Below are positions 46,434 to 56,378 of a DNA stretch of 64,000 nt, piece after piece; positions within the stretch are counted from its first letter, which is position 1; each line of letters opens with the position of its first letter. Made by a program: the position numbers and the translations under genes. The DNA is from Clostridia bacterium. Lineage in GTDB: Bacteria > Bacillota > Clostridia > Oscillospirales > CAG-272. Location of the stretch: the NCBI GenBank assembly GCA_017501225.1, contig JAFVXH010000013.1, positions 1-64,000 on the forward strand. The letters run 5' to 3'. Below the pieces are notes generated by a model that searched no databases, was not told the origin of the DNA, and saw only the letters and a program-made list of their open reading frames with translations.

Positions 46434-48860
46434 TTATCCCTGAATTTTTTGCAGATTCCAGATGCGCGTCGCGTATTCCTCGATGCTGCGGTCCGCGGCA
46501 AAGTGACCTGCCGCCGCTACGTTGAGGAGCGACATGCGGTTCCAGCGCTCCTTGTCAAGGTATGCCTGCATCAGTCGCTCGTGCGTGGTGCGGTAGGATT
46601 CAAAGTCCGCCAAGCACATATAAGGATCTGCTACGCCGTGTCCGCCCAAGAGATAGTTTGCGATATCGGCAAAGCTCTCTCCGTCAAAGCCGACCGTGAG
46701 GCGGTTGACGATTCGGGTAAGACGCTCGTTGCCGTTGTAGAAGCTTGCGGAGCGATAGCCCTCAAACCAGAGCTTTTCGACCTCCTGCGCGGTCAGTCCG
46801 AAAATAAACATATTTTCTTTTCCCGCCGCCTCCTGCATCTCGACGTTGGCGCCGTCGAGCGTACCGATGGTGAGCGCTCCGTTGATCATCAGCTTCATGC
46901 ATCCCGTGCCGCTCGCCTCCTTGCCCGCAAGCGAGATCTGTTCACTGACCTCCGCAGACGGGATCAGTGCCTCGGCAAGGCTGACGTTGTAATCCTCCAG
47001 GAATACCACGGCAAGCTTTTCCCTGATCGCGGGATCCTTGTCGATCTCGCGGCCGAGCATGCAGATCAGCTTGATGATTCTCTTTGCCATGTCGTAGCCG
47101 GGGGCTGCCTTGGCTCCGAAAATAAAGGTCTGCGCGGGAATATCCAGATTCGGGTTTTCCTTCAGATCCAGATAAAGTCCGATGATATTGAGCGCGTTGA
47201 GAAGCTGGCGCTTATATTCGTGAAGTCGCTTGACCTGCACGTCAAAGACTGAGTGTGTGTTGAGGATCTTCCCCGATTTTTTTGCCACCATCTCGGCAAA
47301 TCTGACCTTGTTCTCGTGCTTGATGGCACGCATTCTCTGCTTGACGGATGCATCGTCCGCGAACTTTGCGAACTCCGAAAGCTCCTCGGGATGATGGCGG
47401 TATTCCGTTCCGATGCATTCGTCAATCAAAGACGCAAGCTTGGGATTGGAATAGCACAGCCAGCGGCGGTGCGCGATTCCGTTGGTGACGTTATCGAATT
47501 TTTCGGGATAGAGCTTATAGAAATTTTTGAAGGTGGTATTCTTGAGAATTTTGGAATGAAGCTTGGAAACGCCGTTGACCGAATGAGAGCCCACGACCGA
47601 AAGATTTGCCATACGCACCTGACCGTAGCCGACGATGCTCATATTAGAGATGCTTCCCCAATTTCCGGGCATTGTTTTCCACGCCTCACGGCAGAAGCGC
47701 TCGTTGATCTCCTTGACGATCATATAGATGCGCGGGAGCTTTAAGCGGAATAGATCCTCGTTCCAGCTCTCCAGTGCCTCGGGCATGACGGTGTGATTGG
47801 TATAGGACACCGTTTTCGTGACAAGGCTCCAAGCATGCTCCCAGGAGAAGAAATAATCGTCGATGAGAATGCGCATCAGCTCGGGAATGCAAAGTGCGGG
47901 ATGGGTGTCGTTGATGTGGATCGCGACCTTTTCGGGAAGATTTTCCAGCGTTCCGTAAACGCTCATGTGGTCACGGATGATGCTCTGAATGGATGCGGAA
48001 ACCAGGAAATACTGCTGAGAAAGGCGCAACAGCTTGCCCTCGGTATGATTATCCGAGGGATAGAGCACCTTGGAGATGATCTCCGCATTGGTGCTTTCCT
48101 CAAGCGCCTTGGTATACTGTCCCTGGGTAAAGAGTCCCATGTTGAAGTTCTGGATATCTCTTGCCTTCCAAAGGCGCAGACGGCTGACCGCCTCGCTGTC
48201 GGCACCCGAGATCATCATGTCGTACGGAACCGCCTCGATCTCCTCGCTTTGCTCGTACAGGATCTCGCAGTGTCCGTCCTTCCAGTTTTCCTTGACGCGT
48301 CCGCCGAATCTGACCTTATAGATGCGATCGGTACGCGGTACCAGCCAGACCTCGCCTCCGGGAAGCCAGACGTCGGGAAGCTCGACCTGCATGCCGTCTA
48401 CGATCATTTGCTTGAACAGTCCGTACTCGTAGCAGATGGAAAAGCCCGTGGCGGGGTAGTCCTGAGAGGAAAGAGAGTCCATAAAGCAGGCGGCAAGTCT
48501 TCCAAGACCTCCGTTTCCAAGACCTGCGTCGGGCTCGCATTCGTAAAGCTCCTCTAAGGATACGCCGAGCTTTTTGAGTGCTACGTCGTACGTTTCGGCG
48601 AGACCTAAGTTGCAAAGATTGGTTTTGAGTGAGCGGCCGAGCAAAAATTCCATGCACATATAGTACACGCGCTTCGCGCCTGCCTTGTTGACCTTCTTTT
48701 TGTATTTGGAGCGCTTGTCACTCAAAATGTTCTTGACGGTGATTGCGGTTGCCTTGTACATCTGCTCCTTTGATGCCTCCTGCGGGGTGCATCCGAAATG
48801 ACGTTGCAGGACTCCTTCGATCTGCTCCAGTACCTCTGCGCTGTTTGGGTGGTAATTCAT
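46434..48860 (-). CDS. glgP: Glycogen/alpha-glucan phosphorylase
   Basis: PLP-dependent phosphorolysis of alpha-1,4-glucan to glucose-1-phosphate, 808 aa. It has MEFLLGRSLKTNLCNL near 70, DAGLGNGGLGRLAACFMDSL near 105, the pyridoxal-lysine region EASGTGCMKLMINGALTIG near 648-666 and the following TLDGANVEM. The usual Asn in SGTGNMK is Cys here. It lies downstream of glgA (37-bp gap) in the glycogen cluster. Confidence 0.95.
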   Translation of the reverse strand: MNYHPNSAEVLEQIEGVLQRHFGCTPQEASKEQMYKATAITVKNILSDKRSKYKKKVNKAGAKRVYYMCMEFLLGRSLKTNLCNLGLAETYDVALKKLGVSLEELYECEPDAGLGNGGLGRLAACFMDSLSSQDYPATGFSICYEYGLFKQMIVDGMQVELPDVWLPGGEVWLVPRTDRIYKVRFGGRVKENWKDGHCEILYEQSEEIEAVPYDMMISGADSEAVSRLRLWKARDIQNFNMGLFTQGQYTKALEESTNAEIISKVLYPSDNHTEGKLLRLSQQYFLVSASIQSIIRDHMSVYGTLENLPEKVAIHINDTHPALCIPELMRILIDDYFFSWEHAWSLVTKTVSYTNHTVMPEALESWNEDLFRLKLPRIYMIVKEINERFCREAWKTMPGNWGSISNMSIVGYGQVRMANLSVVGSHSVNGVSKLHSKILKNTTFKNFYKLYPEKFDNVTNGIAHRRWLCYSNPKLASLIDECIGTEYRHHPEELSEFAKFADDASVKQRMRAIKHENKVRFAEMVAKKSGKILNTHSVFDVQVKRLHEYKRQLLNALNIIGLYLDLKENPNLDIPAQTFIFGAKAAPGYDMAKRIIKLICMLGREIDKDPAIREKLAVVFLEDYNVSLAEALIPSAEVSEQISLAGKEASGTGCMKLMINGALTIGTLDGANVEMQEAAGKENMFIFGLTAQEVEKLWFEGYRSASFYNGNERLTRIVNRLTVGFDGESFADIANYLLGGHGVADPYMCLADFESYRTTHERLMQAYLDKERWNRMSLLNVAAAGHFAADRSIEEYATRIWNLQKIQG

Positions 48861-48897
48861 TCTTTCCTCCGTGGTTTGGTTTTTGCTGATTTTTCAA

Positions 48898-50331
48898 TCA
48901 AAGCTCACTGTAAAGCTCTGAATAGCGTGTTGCCGACATCTTCCAGGAAAAATCCTTTCTCATGATGCTGGTAACGAATTTTTGATGCATCTCCCGCTCG
49001 TGATAAAGGGCGAGTGCCGCCTCGGTTCTCTCAGAGAGCTCCTCCGAGGAATAATTGCGGAAGGTAAAGCCGTTTCCGTGCAGAATTCTTCCTTCTCTCC
49101 AAAAAGGCTTGATGGAGTCGTAAAGTCCGCCCGTTTCACGCACGACGGGGATGGCGCCGTAGCGCGATGCGATCATCTGGGAAAGTCCGCAGGGCTCGCT
49201 CTTCGAGGGCATCAGGAAAATGTCACTCGCGGCATAGATGCGCTTGGAAAGCGCGCGGTTATAGGTGAGGAGCGCACGGACCTTTTGCGGGAATCTCTGC
49301 TCCAGCTCCGCAAAAAAGCTTTCGAATTTTTGTTCACCCTGCCCCAGCACGATAAGCTGAATATCGTTCCGCTCCAAAAGACCGTAAACGCACTCACTGA
49401 CAAGGTCAAGTCCCTTATGGGATGCAAGACGGGAAATGATGGAAAGCACGGGGACGTCCTCGCGGACGGGCAAACCGAGCTCCTCCTGAAGCGCCGTTTT
49501 GTTGATCAGCTTTCTGCCGAGCGAGCGGTAGGAGTATTTCTGACGGATATCCTTGTCGGTTTGCGGATTGTAATAGCTATAATCGATTCCGTTGAGAATG
49601 CCGCGCAGCTTGAATTTATTGCTGCAGAGGCAAGCGGTAAGACCGTGTGAGTAGATCGGTGTGCAGATCTCCTCGGCATAACGGGGGCTTACCGTGGTGA
49701 CGCGGTCGGCACATTCGATCGCAGCCTTCATCAGGTTGATCGCGCCGTCGTGCTCCATCAGGCTGTGCTCGCTCTCTCCGAGAGCAAACACGTCGCCCAG
49801 AATATCAAAGCCGTATTTTCCCTGATATTCGATATTGTGAATGGTAAAGACCGTACGGATCTTTCCGTATCCGTGCTTTTGGCGGTACAGACAGTTCAGA
49901 TAAACGACACTCAGCGCCGCCTGCCAGTCGTGGGCGTGCAGCACGTCGGGATAAAAATTCAGCTGCTGCAGCATTTCCATGACCGCCATACAGAAATAGG
50001 CGTACCGTTCTCCATCGTCACCAAAGCCGTAGAGCCCGTGACGCTTGAAATAGTATTCGTTGTCGATGAAATAATAGGTGACGTTGTCCTTTTTGAGGCT
50101 GAAGACGCCGCAATACTGCTCGCGCCATGCAAGATTGACCGTGAAGGTGGCTTCGAGCTTCATCTGCGCGCGCCAATCCTTGTTGACGGCGGTATAGAGC
50201 GGCATGACAACGCGCACGTCCAGCTCCTCGCTCTGTGCAAGAGCTGCGGGGAGAGAGCCCAGTACGTCGCCAAGGCCTCCCGTGGCGGCAAAGGGCATTG
50301 CCTCAGCGCCAACCATTAAGATTTTTTTCAT
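48898..50331 (-). CDS. glgA: Glycogen synthase (ADP-glucose type)
   Basis: GT5 glycosyltransferase that adds glucose from ADP-glucose to alpha-1,4-glucan, 477 aa. The N-terminal ATGGLGDVLGSLPAAL is near 16-31 (Ala replaces the usual Lys of KTGGLGDV). HAHDWQAAL is near 136, TIHNIEYQG near 163 and the nucleotide-binding PSKSEPCGLSQM near 379. It is downstream of glgD by 24 bp. Confidence 0.95.
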   Translation of the reverse strand: MKKILMVGAEAMPFAATGGLGDVLGSLPAALAQSEELDVRVVMPLYTAVNKDWRAQMKLEATFTVNLAWREQYCGVFSLKKDNVTYYFIDNEYYFKRHGLYGFGDDGERYAYFCMAVMEMLQQLNFYPDVLHAHDWQAALSVVYLNCLYRQKHGYGKIRTVFTIHNIEYQGKYGFDILGDVFALGESEHSLMEHDGAINLMKAAIECADRVTTVSPRYAEEICTPIYSHGLTACLCSNKFKLRGILNGIDYSYYNPQTDKDIRQKYSYRSLGRKLINKTALQEELGLPVREDVPVLSIISRLASHKGLDLVSECVYGLLERNDIQLIVLGQGEQKFESFFAELEQRFPQKVRALLTYNRALSKRIYAASDIFLMPSKSEPCGLSQMIASRYGAIPVVRETGGLYDSIKPFWREGRILHGNGFTFRNYSSEELSERTEAALALYHEREMHQKFVTSIMRKDFSWKMSATRYSELYSEL

Positions 50332-50355
50332 GTGGGTAACCTCCGGAAATGAAAA

Positions 50356-51489
50356 TCAGACCGACTGTCCCTTGCCGATAAAGAAGGGCATCGTGGCGTG
50401 CCCCGAGAGCCTTCTCTCGTCCTTGATGACCACGTTTTTGTCGGTGATGACGCAATGCAGATCGGCATTTGCGCCAACGTAGGTATCCTGCAGGAGAATG
50501 CAGTTCTTGACGACCGTCCCGCGTCCTACGTGAACGCCGCGGAACAGAATGGAATTTTCCACCGTTCCCTCAATGACGCATCCGTCCGCCACAAGGCTGT
50601 TGACGACGTTTGCGTTCTGAGAATAATGCGTGGGCGCGCTGTTGCGCGTCTTGGTGTAGATATTCCGTCCGTCAGCGGAGAACAGATTCTTTCTGACCTC
50701 GCTGTCGAGAAGCTGCATGGAGATTGCAAAGTAGCTCTCCAAAGAGGATACGTATGCGTACCAGCCCTCGTATCGGTACGCGCGGATATTGCGCTTTTCC
50801 AGATTTTTGCCGATGATATCGTGATAGAAATCCTTGTATCCGTGCGCCATCGCGTCACCGATCAGGGTTTGCAGATCGGTGCGCTTGATCACGATGATAT
50901 TGGTGCAGATGTCCACCGCGTCGTCCTGCGGCTTGAATTTTGCCACCTCGGTAATGCGGTTGTCCGCTCCGATCCCCACCACGTTGACGCGTTGATCAAA
51001 TTGATAATCCGCGGGAGAGAGGTGCTTTGTGACCAGCGTCATATACGCCCCCGACGCAATGTGATCGTCGATTACGGCGCGCAGGTCAATGTTGAGCAGC
51101 ACGTCGCAGTCCGAGAGCACCAGATAATCGGCGGATACGCGATTGATGAAGTTCACAGAGCCCATCAACGCCTCAAGTCTGTTCTCATACAGCTTTCCCG
51201 CCGCGCTGTTTTCGTATGCGGTAACGTACGGAGGAAGGATCTTGATGCCGCCCGAGCGACGCGCAAGGTCCCAGTCCTTTCCCGTGCCGATGTGGTCCAG
51301 GAGCGACTGATAATTGTAGTGCGTGATGACACCGACGGTGGTAATGTCCGAATGCACCATGTTGGAAAGCGGAAAATCGATCATGCGGTAGCGGCATCCG
51401 AACGGGATGCTTGCCATGGTGCGGCGCTGTGTCATCTCGGGGATGCTTCTGTCATGAATATTGGAAAAAATCAAGCCTGCTGCTGTCAT
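50356..51489 (-). CDS. glgD: Glucose-1-phosphate adenylyltransferase subunit GlgD
   Basis: The second, usually regulatory, subunit of Bacillota ADP-glucose pyrophosphorylase, 377 aa. The N-terminus [20 protein letters not shown] lacks the pyrophosphate-binding GGxGxRL loop of GlgC, as expected for Glg[16 protein letters not shown] near 31 and the C-terminal left-handed helix repeats ([16 protein letters not shown]) are typical. Its start overlaps the end of glgC by 4 bp (ATGA), implying coupled translation. Confidence 0.94.
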   Translation of the reverse strand: MTAAGLIFSNIHDRSIPEMTQRRTMASIPFGCRYRMIDFPLSNMVHSDITTVGVITHYNYQSLLDHIGTGKDWDLARRSGGIKILPPYVTAYENSAAGKLYENRLEALMGSVNFINRVSADYLVLSDCDVLLNIDLRAVIDDHIASGAYMTLVTKHLSPADYQFDQRVNVVGIGADNRITEVAKFKPQDDAVDICTNIIVIKRTDLQTLIGDAMAHGYKDFYHDIIGKNLEKRNIRAYRYEGWYAYVSSLESYFAISMQLLDSEVRKNLFSADGRNIYTKTRNSAPTHYSQNANVVNSLVADGCVIEGTVENSILFRGVHVGRGTVVKNCILLQDTYVGANADLHCVITDKNVVIKDERRLSGHATMPFFIGKGQSV

Positions 51490-52694
51490 TTCGTTTGTCC
51501 CCCTTCCTTGTCAAAATCAGAGATCATGGCGCCTGCGGGCACAGTCTTTCCTTCAGGGATGACGACGTCGGCACCGAGAACGGTGATCTTCGCTCCCTCT
51601 CCTCTCGCCTTTCCGACCGTAGCGCCTGCTCCGACCGTGACCGATTCGTCCAGAATGGAGTACAGAACGCGCGCGCCCTTGCCGATATGCGTGTGCGACA
51701 TGATCACGCTGTCCTCAATGACAGCGCCCTCCTCTACGGTGATGTCGGCACCCAGCACGCTGTTTCTGACCGTTCCCAGGATCTCACAGCCTGCCGTCAG
51801 CGAGCTGTTTTCCACAACGGCATCCTTCCCGATATATTGAGGACCCGCGATGACCTGGCGGCTGAAAATGCGCCATCCCTCGTCCAAGAGGGAGAGCGTC
51901 GGGCTCTCGCCCAGAAGATCCATGTTTGCTTCCCAGAGAGAATCAATGGTTCCGACATCCTTCCAATATCCCTCGAACGGATATGCGACCATTCTCTCGC
52001 CCGAAGCAAGCATCGTGGGAATGATGTTCTTTCCGAAGTCGTTTGAGGAGCTCTCGTCGCGGCTGTCCGCCTCAAGATAACACTCCAGAGCCTCGCGGTT
52101 GAAGATATAAATTCCCATTGACGCCTTGGTGCTGTCGGGATTCTTGGGCTTTTCGCTGAATTTATAGATGGTTCCGTCCTCGTGAGCACTCATGATGCCA
52201 AATCGGCTCGCCTCCTCAAGGGGCACCTCAAAGACCGCGATGGTGCACGTTGCCTCCTTTTGCTTGTGGTAGGCAAGCATCTTGGCGTAATCCATCTTAT
52301 AGATATGGTCGCCCGAGAGGATGATGACGTATTCGGGAGAATAGCGATTGATGAATTCCATGTTCTGCCAGATGGCGTTTGCGGTTCCCTTGTACCAATC
52401 GGCACCTCCCTGCCCCTGATAAGGAGGCAGGATCATAACACCGCCGAAGGTGCGGTCCAGATCCCAGGGAAGACCGTTGCCAATGTATTCGTTCAGGCGC
52501 AGGGGCTGATATTGCGTCAGCACACCTACGGTATCAATGCCCGAATTGATGCAGTTGGATAGGGGGAAATCGATGATGCGGTATTTGCCTCCGAAGGCAA
52601 CCGAGGGCTTTGCCGTTTTTTGCGTCAGGGCATACAGTCTGCTTCCCTGGCCGCCCGCCAACAGCATGGCGACGCATTCCTTTTTCTGAAACAT
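51486..52694 (-). CDS. glgC: Glucose-1-phosphate adenylyltransferase GlgC
   Basis: Makes ADP-glucose from glucose-1-phosphate and ATP, 402 aa. The [19 protein letters not shown] loop near 14-32 is complete, including the catalytic lysine region. [14 protein letters not shown] is near 35, and DHIYKMDY near 132 carries catalytic Asp. ATG 52694 follows AGGAGG; the upstream in-frame extension to 52793 has no support. It pairs with glgD and supplies glgA. Confidence 0.95.
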   Translation of the reverse strand: MFQKKECVAMLLAGGQGSRLYALTQKTAKPSVAFGGKYRIIDFPLSNCINSGIDTVGVLTQYQPLRLNEYIGNGLPWDLDRTFGGVMILPPYQGQGGADWYKGTANAIWQNMEFINRYSPEYVIILSGDHIYKMDYAKMLAYHKQKEATCTIAVFEVPLEEASRFGIMSAHEDGTIYKFSEKPKNPDSTKASMGIYIFNREALECYLEADSRDESSSNDFGKNIIPTMLASGERMVAYPFEGYWKDVGTIDSLWEANMDLLGESPTLSLLDEGWRIFSRQVIAGPQYIGKDAVVENSSLTAGCEILGTVRNSVLGADITVEEGAVIEDSVIMSHTHIGKGARVLYSILDESVTVGAGATVGKARGEGAKITVLGADVVIPEGKTVPAGAMISDFDKEGGQTK

Positions 52695-52749
52695 GATAAA
52701 AGTGTCCTCCTGTTTTGAAATTGGGTTAGAATCGCGGGGAAACGGGGTA

Positions 52750-54270
52750 TCAACCGAGAATGACCGCACCGAAGGGCGGTAAAAAGAGCTCAAGGGTATC
52801 GTTGCCGTTCGGATCGGGACGAAGGAGTGCCGTCCTTTCCTCTACGGTGTAAAAGAGTGCGCGCGGCAGGACGGTATCGCTCGGAGCAGATACGGTAAAG
52901 GTGCGCTCTCTGTCCGTTGTATTGAACAGCAGCATGCGCGTATTTCCCTCGCCGTCCCGGCGGAGATATCCGCACACGCCCTCGACGGGAGGCGCGGAAA
53001 GCGGGGTGAACCCGTCCTCCTGCCAAAGCGCGGGCTCGCGGAGATAAAAGTGATTCAGTGCTGCCGTGAACCGCTGCAGATCCGCGTGCATATCCTGTTC
53101 AAGCAAGCCCCAGCTCGGGGTGCTCTCATCCTCTCTTGCGAGGTTGGTAAGACCTTCGAATTCTCTGCCCATCAGGGTTCGCTTCTTTCCGGGAAGCGTC
53201 AGAAGCGCGAGCAGATAGGTCTTGTAAAGAGCGAAATTCTGCATTCCGTCCGTATGCAGTCGATTCTCCATCTCGCCAAACGCCCGGCAAAGAGGCTCGC
53301 AGTCGGGGCACAGACGCGCGCACAGATCGGCAAGCGGAGTGTCCGACGCGGGGGAGAGGATCGAGAGCAGAAGATCGGGAATTTTTTCGGAAAGCGCCAG
53401 AGCGATCGAGGAAAGCAGATTGGAGGCGTCCGTCTGCTCCATCCCCTCCAGTGCGCTTTTGTCGATCAAAAATCCGTCGATATGGTATTTGCTTGCAAGC
53501 TCCTCAAAAAGAAGCGTCAAAAGAGGCTCGTCCTCTTTTGTTACGGGACGACCGTCAAAGGAACGGATGCCCGAGGCGTCCTCGGCGACGTGTGAGGGGA
53601 GAATATCCAGCAAAACTCCCACACCCGCCTCGTGCATTTTCCGAACAAAGCCGCAAAACTCCGCGGGGGTACCGAGTGCTGCGTCAGGCGCGAAGTAAGT
53701 GCCTACGGAGTCGCCGTTTCCGACGGGACGTGAGCCAAAGAGCGGGAAAAGCTCGACGTGCGTATATCCCATCTGCTTTGCGTAGGTGGAAAGCTCGGTG
53801 GCAAGATTCTCGTAGGACAGAAGTCCTCCGTCGGACGTGCGCTGCCAATTCGGGAGAGATACGCGGTAGACGCTCACGGGAGCGCGACGGGCACCGTCTG
53901 CGGAGAAGGTATTCCTTCGGTATTGCATCCAGCCCTCGTCCGTCCACAAAAAGGGCTCGCCAAGATCGATGACCGATGCCGTTTCGGGAGCGGGCTGTGC
54001 GCGCTTTGCAAAGGGATCTGCGCGGTAAAAGCTCTGACCGTCCCTTACCAGATAAAATTTATAATTTTCTCCGTCGGTCAGAAGCGACGTCGCGACACTC
54101 GCCTCCCAGATGCCGTCCGCATCCTTGACCATCGGGGTGCTCGCGGGATCCCAGTCGTTGAAATCCCCCACAACACTGACGTAGTCCGCGCGGTCCGCGG
54201 ATACGTAAAAGTGAAGTCTGTCCTCCTCTCGGAGTGTTCCAAAACGTTGTGAGGTGTGTGATTTTTTCAT
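52750..54270 (-). CDS. GlgB-like branching-enzyme homologue, probably catalytically inactive
   Basis: A 506-aa protein with an N-terminal CBM48 ([12 protein letters not shown], residues about 32-43) and a shortened GH13_9-like barrel. It keeps [15 protein letters not shown], the [16 protein letters not shown] segment and the later [21 protein letters not shown] and REPALW stretches of GlgB. The nucleophile region is [13 protein letters not shown] (the invariant Arg before Asp is missing). The acid/base Glu segment (normally AEES) reads ILSPAS, and the HDE stabiliser motif is absent. About 50-60 residues are missing between the nucleophile and LPGKK regions. Inference: a pseudoenzyme, perhaps a glucan-binding scaffold or regulator. 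It is the first gene of the glg operon. Confidence 0.85.
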   Translation of the reverse strand: MKKSHTSQRFGTLREEDRLHFYVSADRADYVSVVGDFNDWDPASTPMVKDADGIWEASVATSLLTDGENYKFYLVRDGQSFYRADPFAKRAQPAPETASVIDLGEPFLWTDEGWMQYRRNTFSADGARRAPVSVYRVSLPNWQRTSDGGLLSYENLATELSTYAKQMGYTHVELFPLFGSRPVGNGDSVGTYFAPDAALGTPAEFCGFVRKMHEAGVGVLLDILPSHVAEDASGIRSFDGRPVTKEDEPLLTLLFEELASKYHIDGFLIDKSALEGMEQTDASNLLSSIALALSEKIPDLLLSILSPASDTPLADLCARLCPDCEPLCRAFGEMENRLHTDGMQNFALYKTYLLALLTLPGKKRTLMGREFEGLTNLAREDESTPSWGLLEQDMHADLQRFTAALNHFYLREPALWQEDGFTPLSAPPVEGVCGYLRRDGEGNTRMLLFNTTDRERTFTVSAPSDTVLPRALFYTVEERTALLRPDPNGNDTLELFLPPFGAVILG

Positions 54271-54309
54271 CGGTTACGGTCCCTTCTGCGCTTTTTTGCC
54301 GCGAAAGCG

Positions 54310-54361
54310 CGGTGATTTTTTGATATCCTAATTATATTATACCATATTATACAAATTATAC
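54310..54361 (-). promoter_or_regulatory. Promoter region of the glg operon
   Basis: A very A/T-rich stretch with three TATAAT-like boxes in series on the minus strand. The best pair is TTGTAT with TATAAT at 16-bp spacing. A CCGCG/CGCGG hairpin follows in the leader (about 54300-54313). The exact promoter is uncertain. Confidence 0.4.
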
Positions 54362-54426
54362 AAGGGGAATCCGTCGAAAAATTAACAAAAATTATTTTTT
54401 ATTTTCAAGGAGCGGGCACAAGGGGT

Positions 54427-55002
54427 TCAGGAGCGCTTTTCCTCCCACCGGGTGACGGAGAGCTCCATGCTCCCGTTCTGCGCATACGCGGGGAAACCGC
54501 GCGCATCCAGGACGACCGATCGCGCAAGGAAGGTCAACAGATACCCCTCACCCTTCTTTTGAATCTGCGAAGGGGACTCTTGCTTCAGTAATAGCGTCGC
54601 GGGCAGAAGGAGCCCTTCAAGGGTTTTTTGATCCTGCCGCACCGCCGTGTTTTCCAACAAAACGGTGATTTCTCCGATCTCTCCACTCTCCCAAAGCACT
54701 GCTTCGAGTGTCATTCCGCACAGCAGGGGGGGATCTGAATATTGCAGGCAAAGCCTTCTTTGCGCTACCCCCGCCCCGCGCTTTTTTTCGACGGAAAGCC
54801 TTGCGCGGAACGCCATTCCGCTCGCAAGAAAGATTCCCGAGAGCTCGGCATCGAATTCCTTGTCCGCATAGGCGAAATAGTGCCTCCCCTCGGTCCTGCA
54901 AGCGACAAGGCAGGAAAATGCGGTGCAAGCAGTCAGAAAAAACAGGAAAAAACGCACACCGTACCCGCGTTTACGGCTTTTTTGCGCAGCCCGTGTGTTC
55001 AT
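54427..55002 (-). CDS. Putative lipoprotein of unknown function
   Basis: A 191-aa protein with a basic N-terminus (MNTRAAQKSRKRGYG), one hydrophobic segment (about 17-34) and a lipobox CLVAC at Cys35. The mature part has beta-rich hydrophobic pattern with no recognised motif. It is divergent from alr and separated from the glg operon by about 150 bp. The 54271-54426 gap has the glg promoter zone and nothing else seen. Confidence 0.65.
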   Translation of the reverse strand: MNTRAAQKSRKRGYGVRFFLFFLTACTAFSCLVACRTEGRHYFAYADKEFDAELSGIFLASGMAFRARLSVEKKRGAGVAQRRLCLQYSDPPLLCGMTLEAVLWESGEIGEITVLLENTAVRQDQKTLEGLLLPATLLLKQESPSQIQKKGEGYLLTFLARSVVLDARGFPAYAQNGSMELSVTRWEEKRS

Positions 55003-55076
55003 AATATCTCCCCCTTGCTTCTTGGTCGGTTACGGTGCAATATATGAAATATTTTTTTGGGATAGACCAAAAGCTA

Positions 55077-55105
55077 TTGCAATATTTATCTTGCTATGAT
55101 ATAAT
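55077..55105 (+). promoter_or_regulatory. Promoter of alr
   Basis: TTGCAA (55077-55082), 17-bp spacer, TATAAT (55100-55105), 36 bp before the alr ATG. Confidence 0.87.
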
Positions 55106-55141
55106 GAATAAGAATGAAAATCGCGGAAAGGAGTGGCTCGC

Positions 55142-56365
55142 ATGGGTAAACGGTACCGTCTGTATTCCTCGATCCCCGCCTGGGGACAGAGCTGCAGCGT
55201 CGCTGAGGTCGATCTTGCGGCACTGCGGCACAATTATGCAGCCGTTTGCAGGGCTGTAAACGAAAAAAAGAGCGGGACCGACGTCATTGCCGTGGTCAAG
55301 GCGGATGCCTACGGACACGGCTCGCCCGAATGTGTGCGCGCGCTTCTTTTAGAGGGCTGCCGCTTTTTTGCGGTATCCTGTATTCAGGAGGCGGAGGCGG
55401 TGCGCGCGACCTGTCTTCACGCAAAGCAGGACGCAAGCATCCTCATTCTTGGCTACACCCCGCCCTCCTTTGCTTCCCGTCTTGCGGAGCTTGACGCCAT
55501 TCAATCCCTGCTTTCCTACGAATACGCAAGGGCACTTGATATCGCATCGCGCGACGTAGGGGTCACCGTCCGCGCGCACGTGGCGCTGGATACCGGCATG
55601 AACCGCATCGGATTTTGCGCGCACAGCGAGGAGGAGATCCTTGACGCGGTCGATCAGATCGCAAGGGCGTGCGCGTTTTCGGGACTCTGCGTTGAGGGGA
55701 TGTTTACGCATTTTGCCTCGGCAAGCGCGTCCTCTGATACCGAAAGCGGACGCAGAAGCGACGTACAGGCAGCAAGATACCGCGCGGTCAAGGATGCTCT
55801 GGAGGAAAAAGGCATCAGGCTTGCAAAGCATCACGTCTGCAACAGCGACGGCTTGGTCAGGACGAACGATTTCTTTGACGCTGTGCGCGTAGGGATCCTT
55901 CTCTACGGAGCGCATCCCGCAAAGGATCCCGGGATTTCCCTTTTGCCCGTGCTGCGGCTGAAAACGGTGATCTCACACGTTCACACGCTGCTCCCGGGCG
56001 AGGGCGTCAGCTACGACGGCATCTACTCCGCGGATTCCCCACGCACGGTCGCGACGCTTCCCATCGGATATGCGGACGGACTTTTGCGCGCATACAGCGG
56101 ATGCCTTGTGACGGTGCATACCAAAGAGGGATCGAAAAAAGCAAAGATCGTCGGACGCATCTGTATGGATCAGTGTATGATCGACGTGACGGGGCTTGGA
56201 GCACGCGTGGGGGATACGGTCACCTTCTTCGGGGAGGATCCCGATGCGCTTTCCGAATACGCCGCGCACGCAAACACGATAGATTATGAAAGTCTTTGTC
56301 TGATTTCCTCGCGCGTTCCCCGCAGATACGTAAACGGGGAAGGCGAGGGGATCGCGGATGAATAA
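55142..56365 (+). CDS. alr: Alanine racemase
   Basis: PLP enzyme making D-alanine for the cell wall, 407 aa. The PLP lysine is in VVKADAYGHG (Lys53). LDTGMNRIGF is near 144, the catalytic tyrosine lies in VSYDGIY near 283, and RICMDQCMIDV near 337 completes the active-site set. ATG 55142 follows AAAGGAG; a GTG at 55133 overlaps the ribosome site. The 3' end overlaps the first possible ATG of the next gene. Confidence 0.95.
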   Translation: MGKRYRLYSSIPAWGQSCSVAEVDLAALRHNYAAVCRAVNEKKSGTDVIAVVKADAYGHGSPECVRALLLEGCRFFAVSCIQEAEAVRATCLHAKQDASILILGYTPPSFASRLAELDAIQSLLSYEYARALDIASRDVGVTVRAHVALDTGMNRIGFCAHSEEEILDAVDQIARACAFSGLCVEGMFTHFASASASSDTESGRRSDVQAARYRAVKDALEEKGIRLAKHHVCNSDGLVRTNDFFDAVRVGILLYGAHPAKDPGISLLPVLRLKTVISHVHTLLPGEGVSYDGIYSADSPRTVATLPIGYADGLLRAYSGCLVTVHTKEGSKKAKIVGRICMDQCMIDVTGLGARVGDTVTFFGEDPDALSEYAAHANTIDYESLCLISSRVPRRYVNGEGEGIADE

Positions 56366-56378
56366 AGGAGGGGTTACG

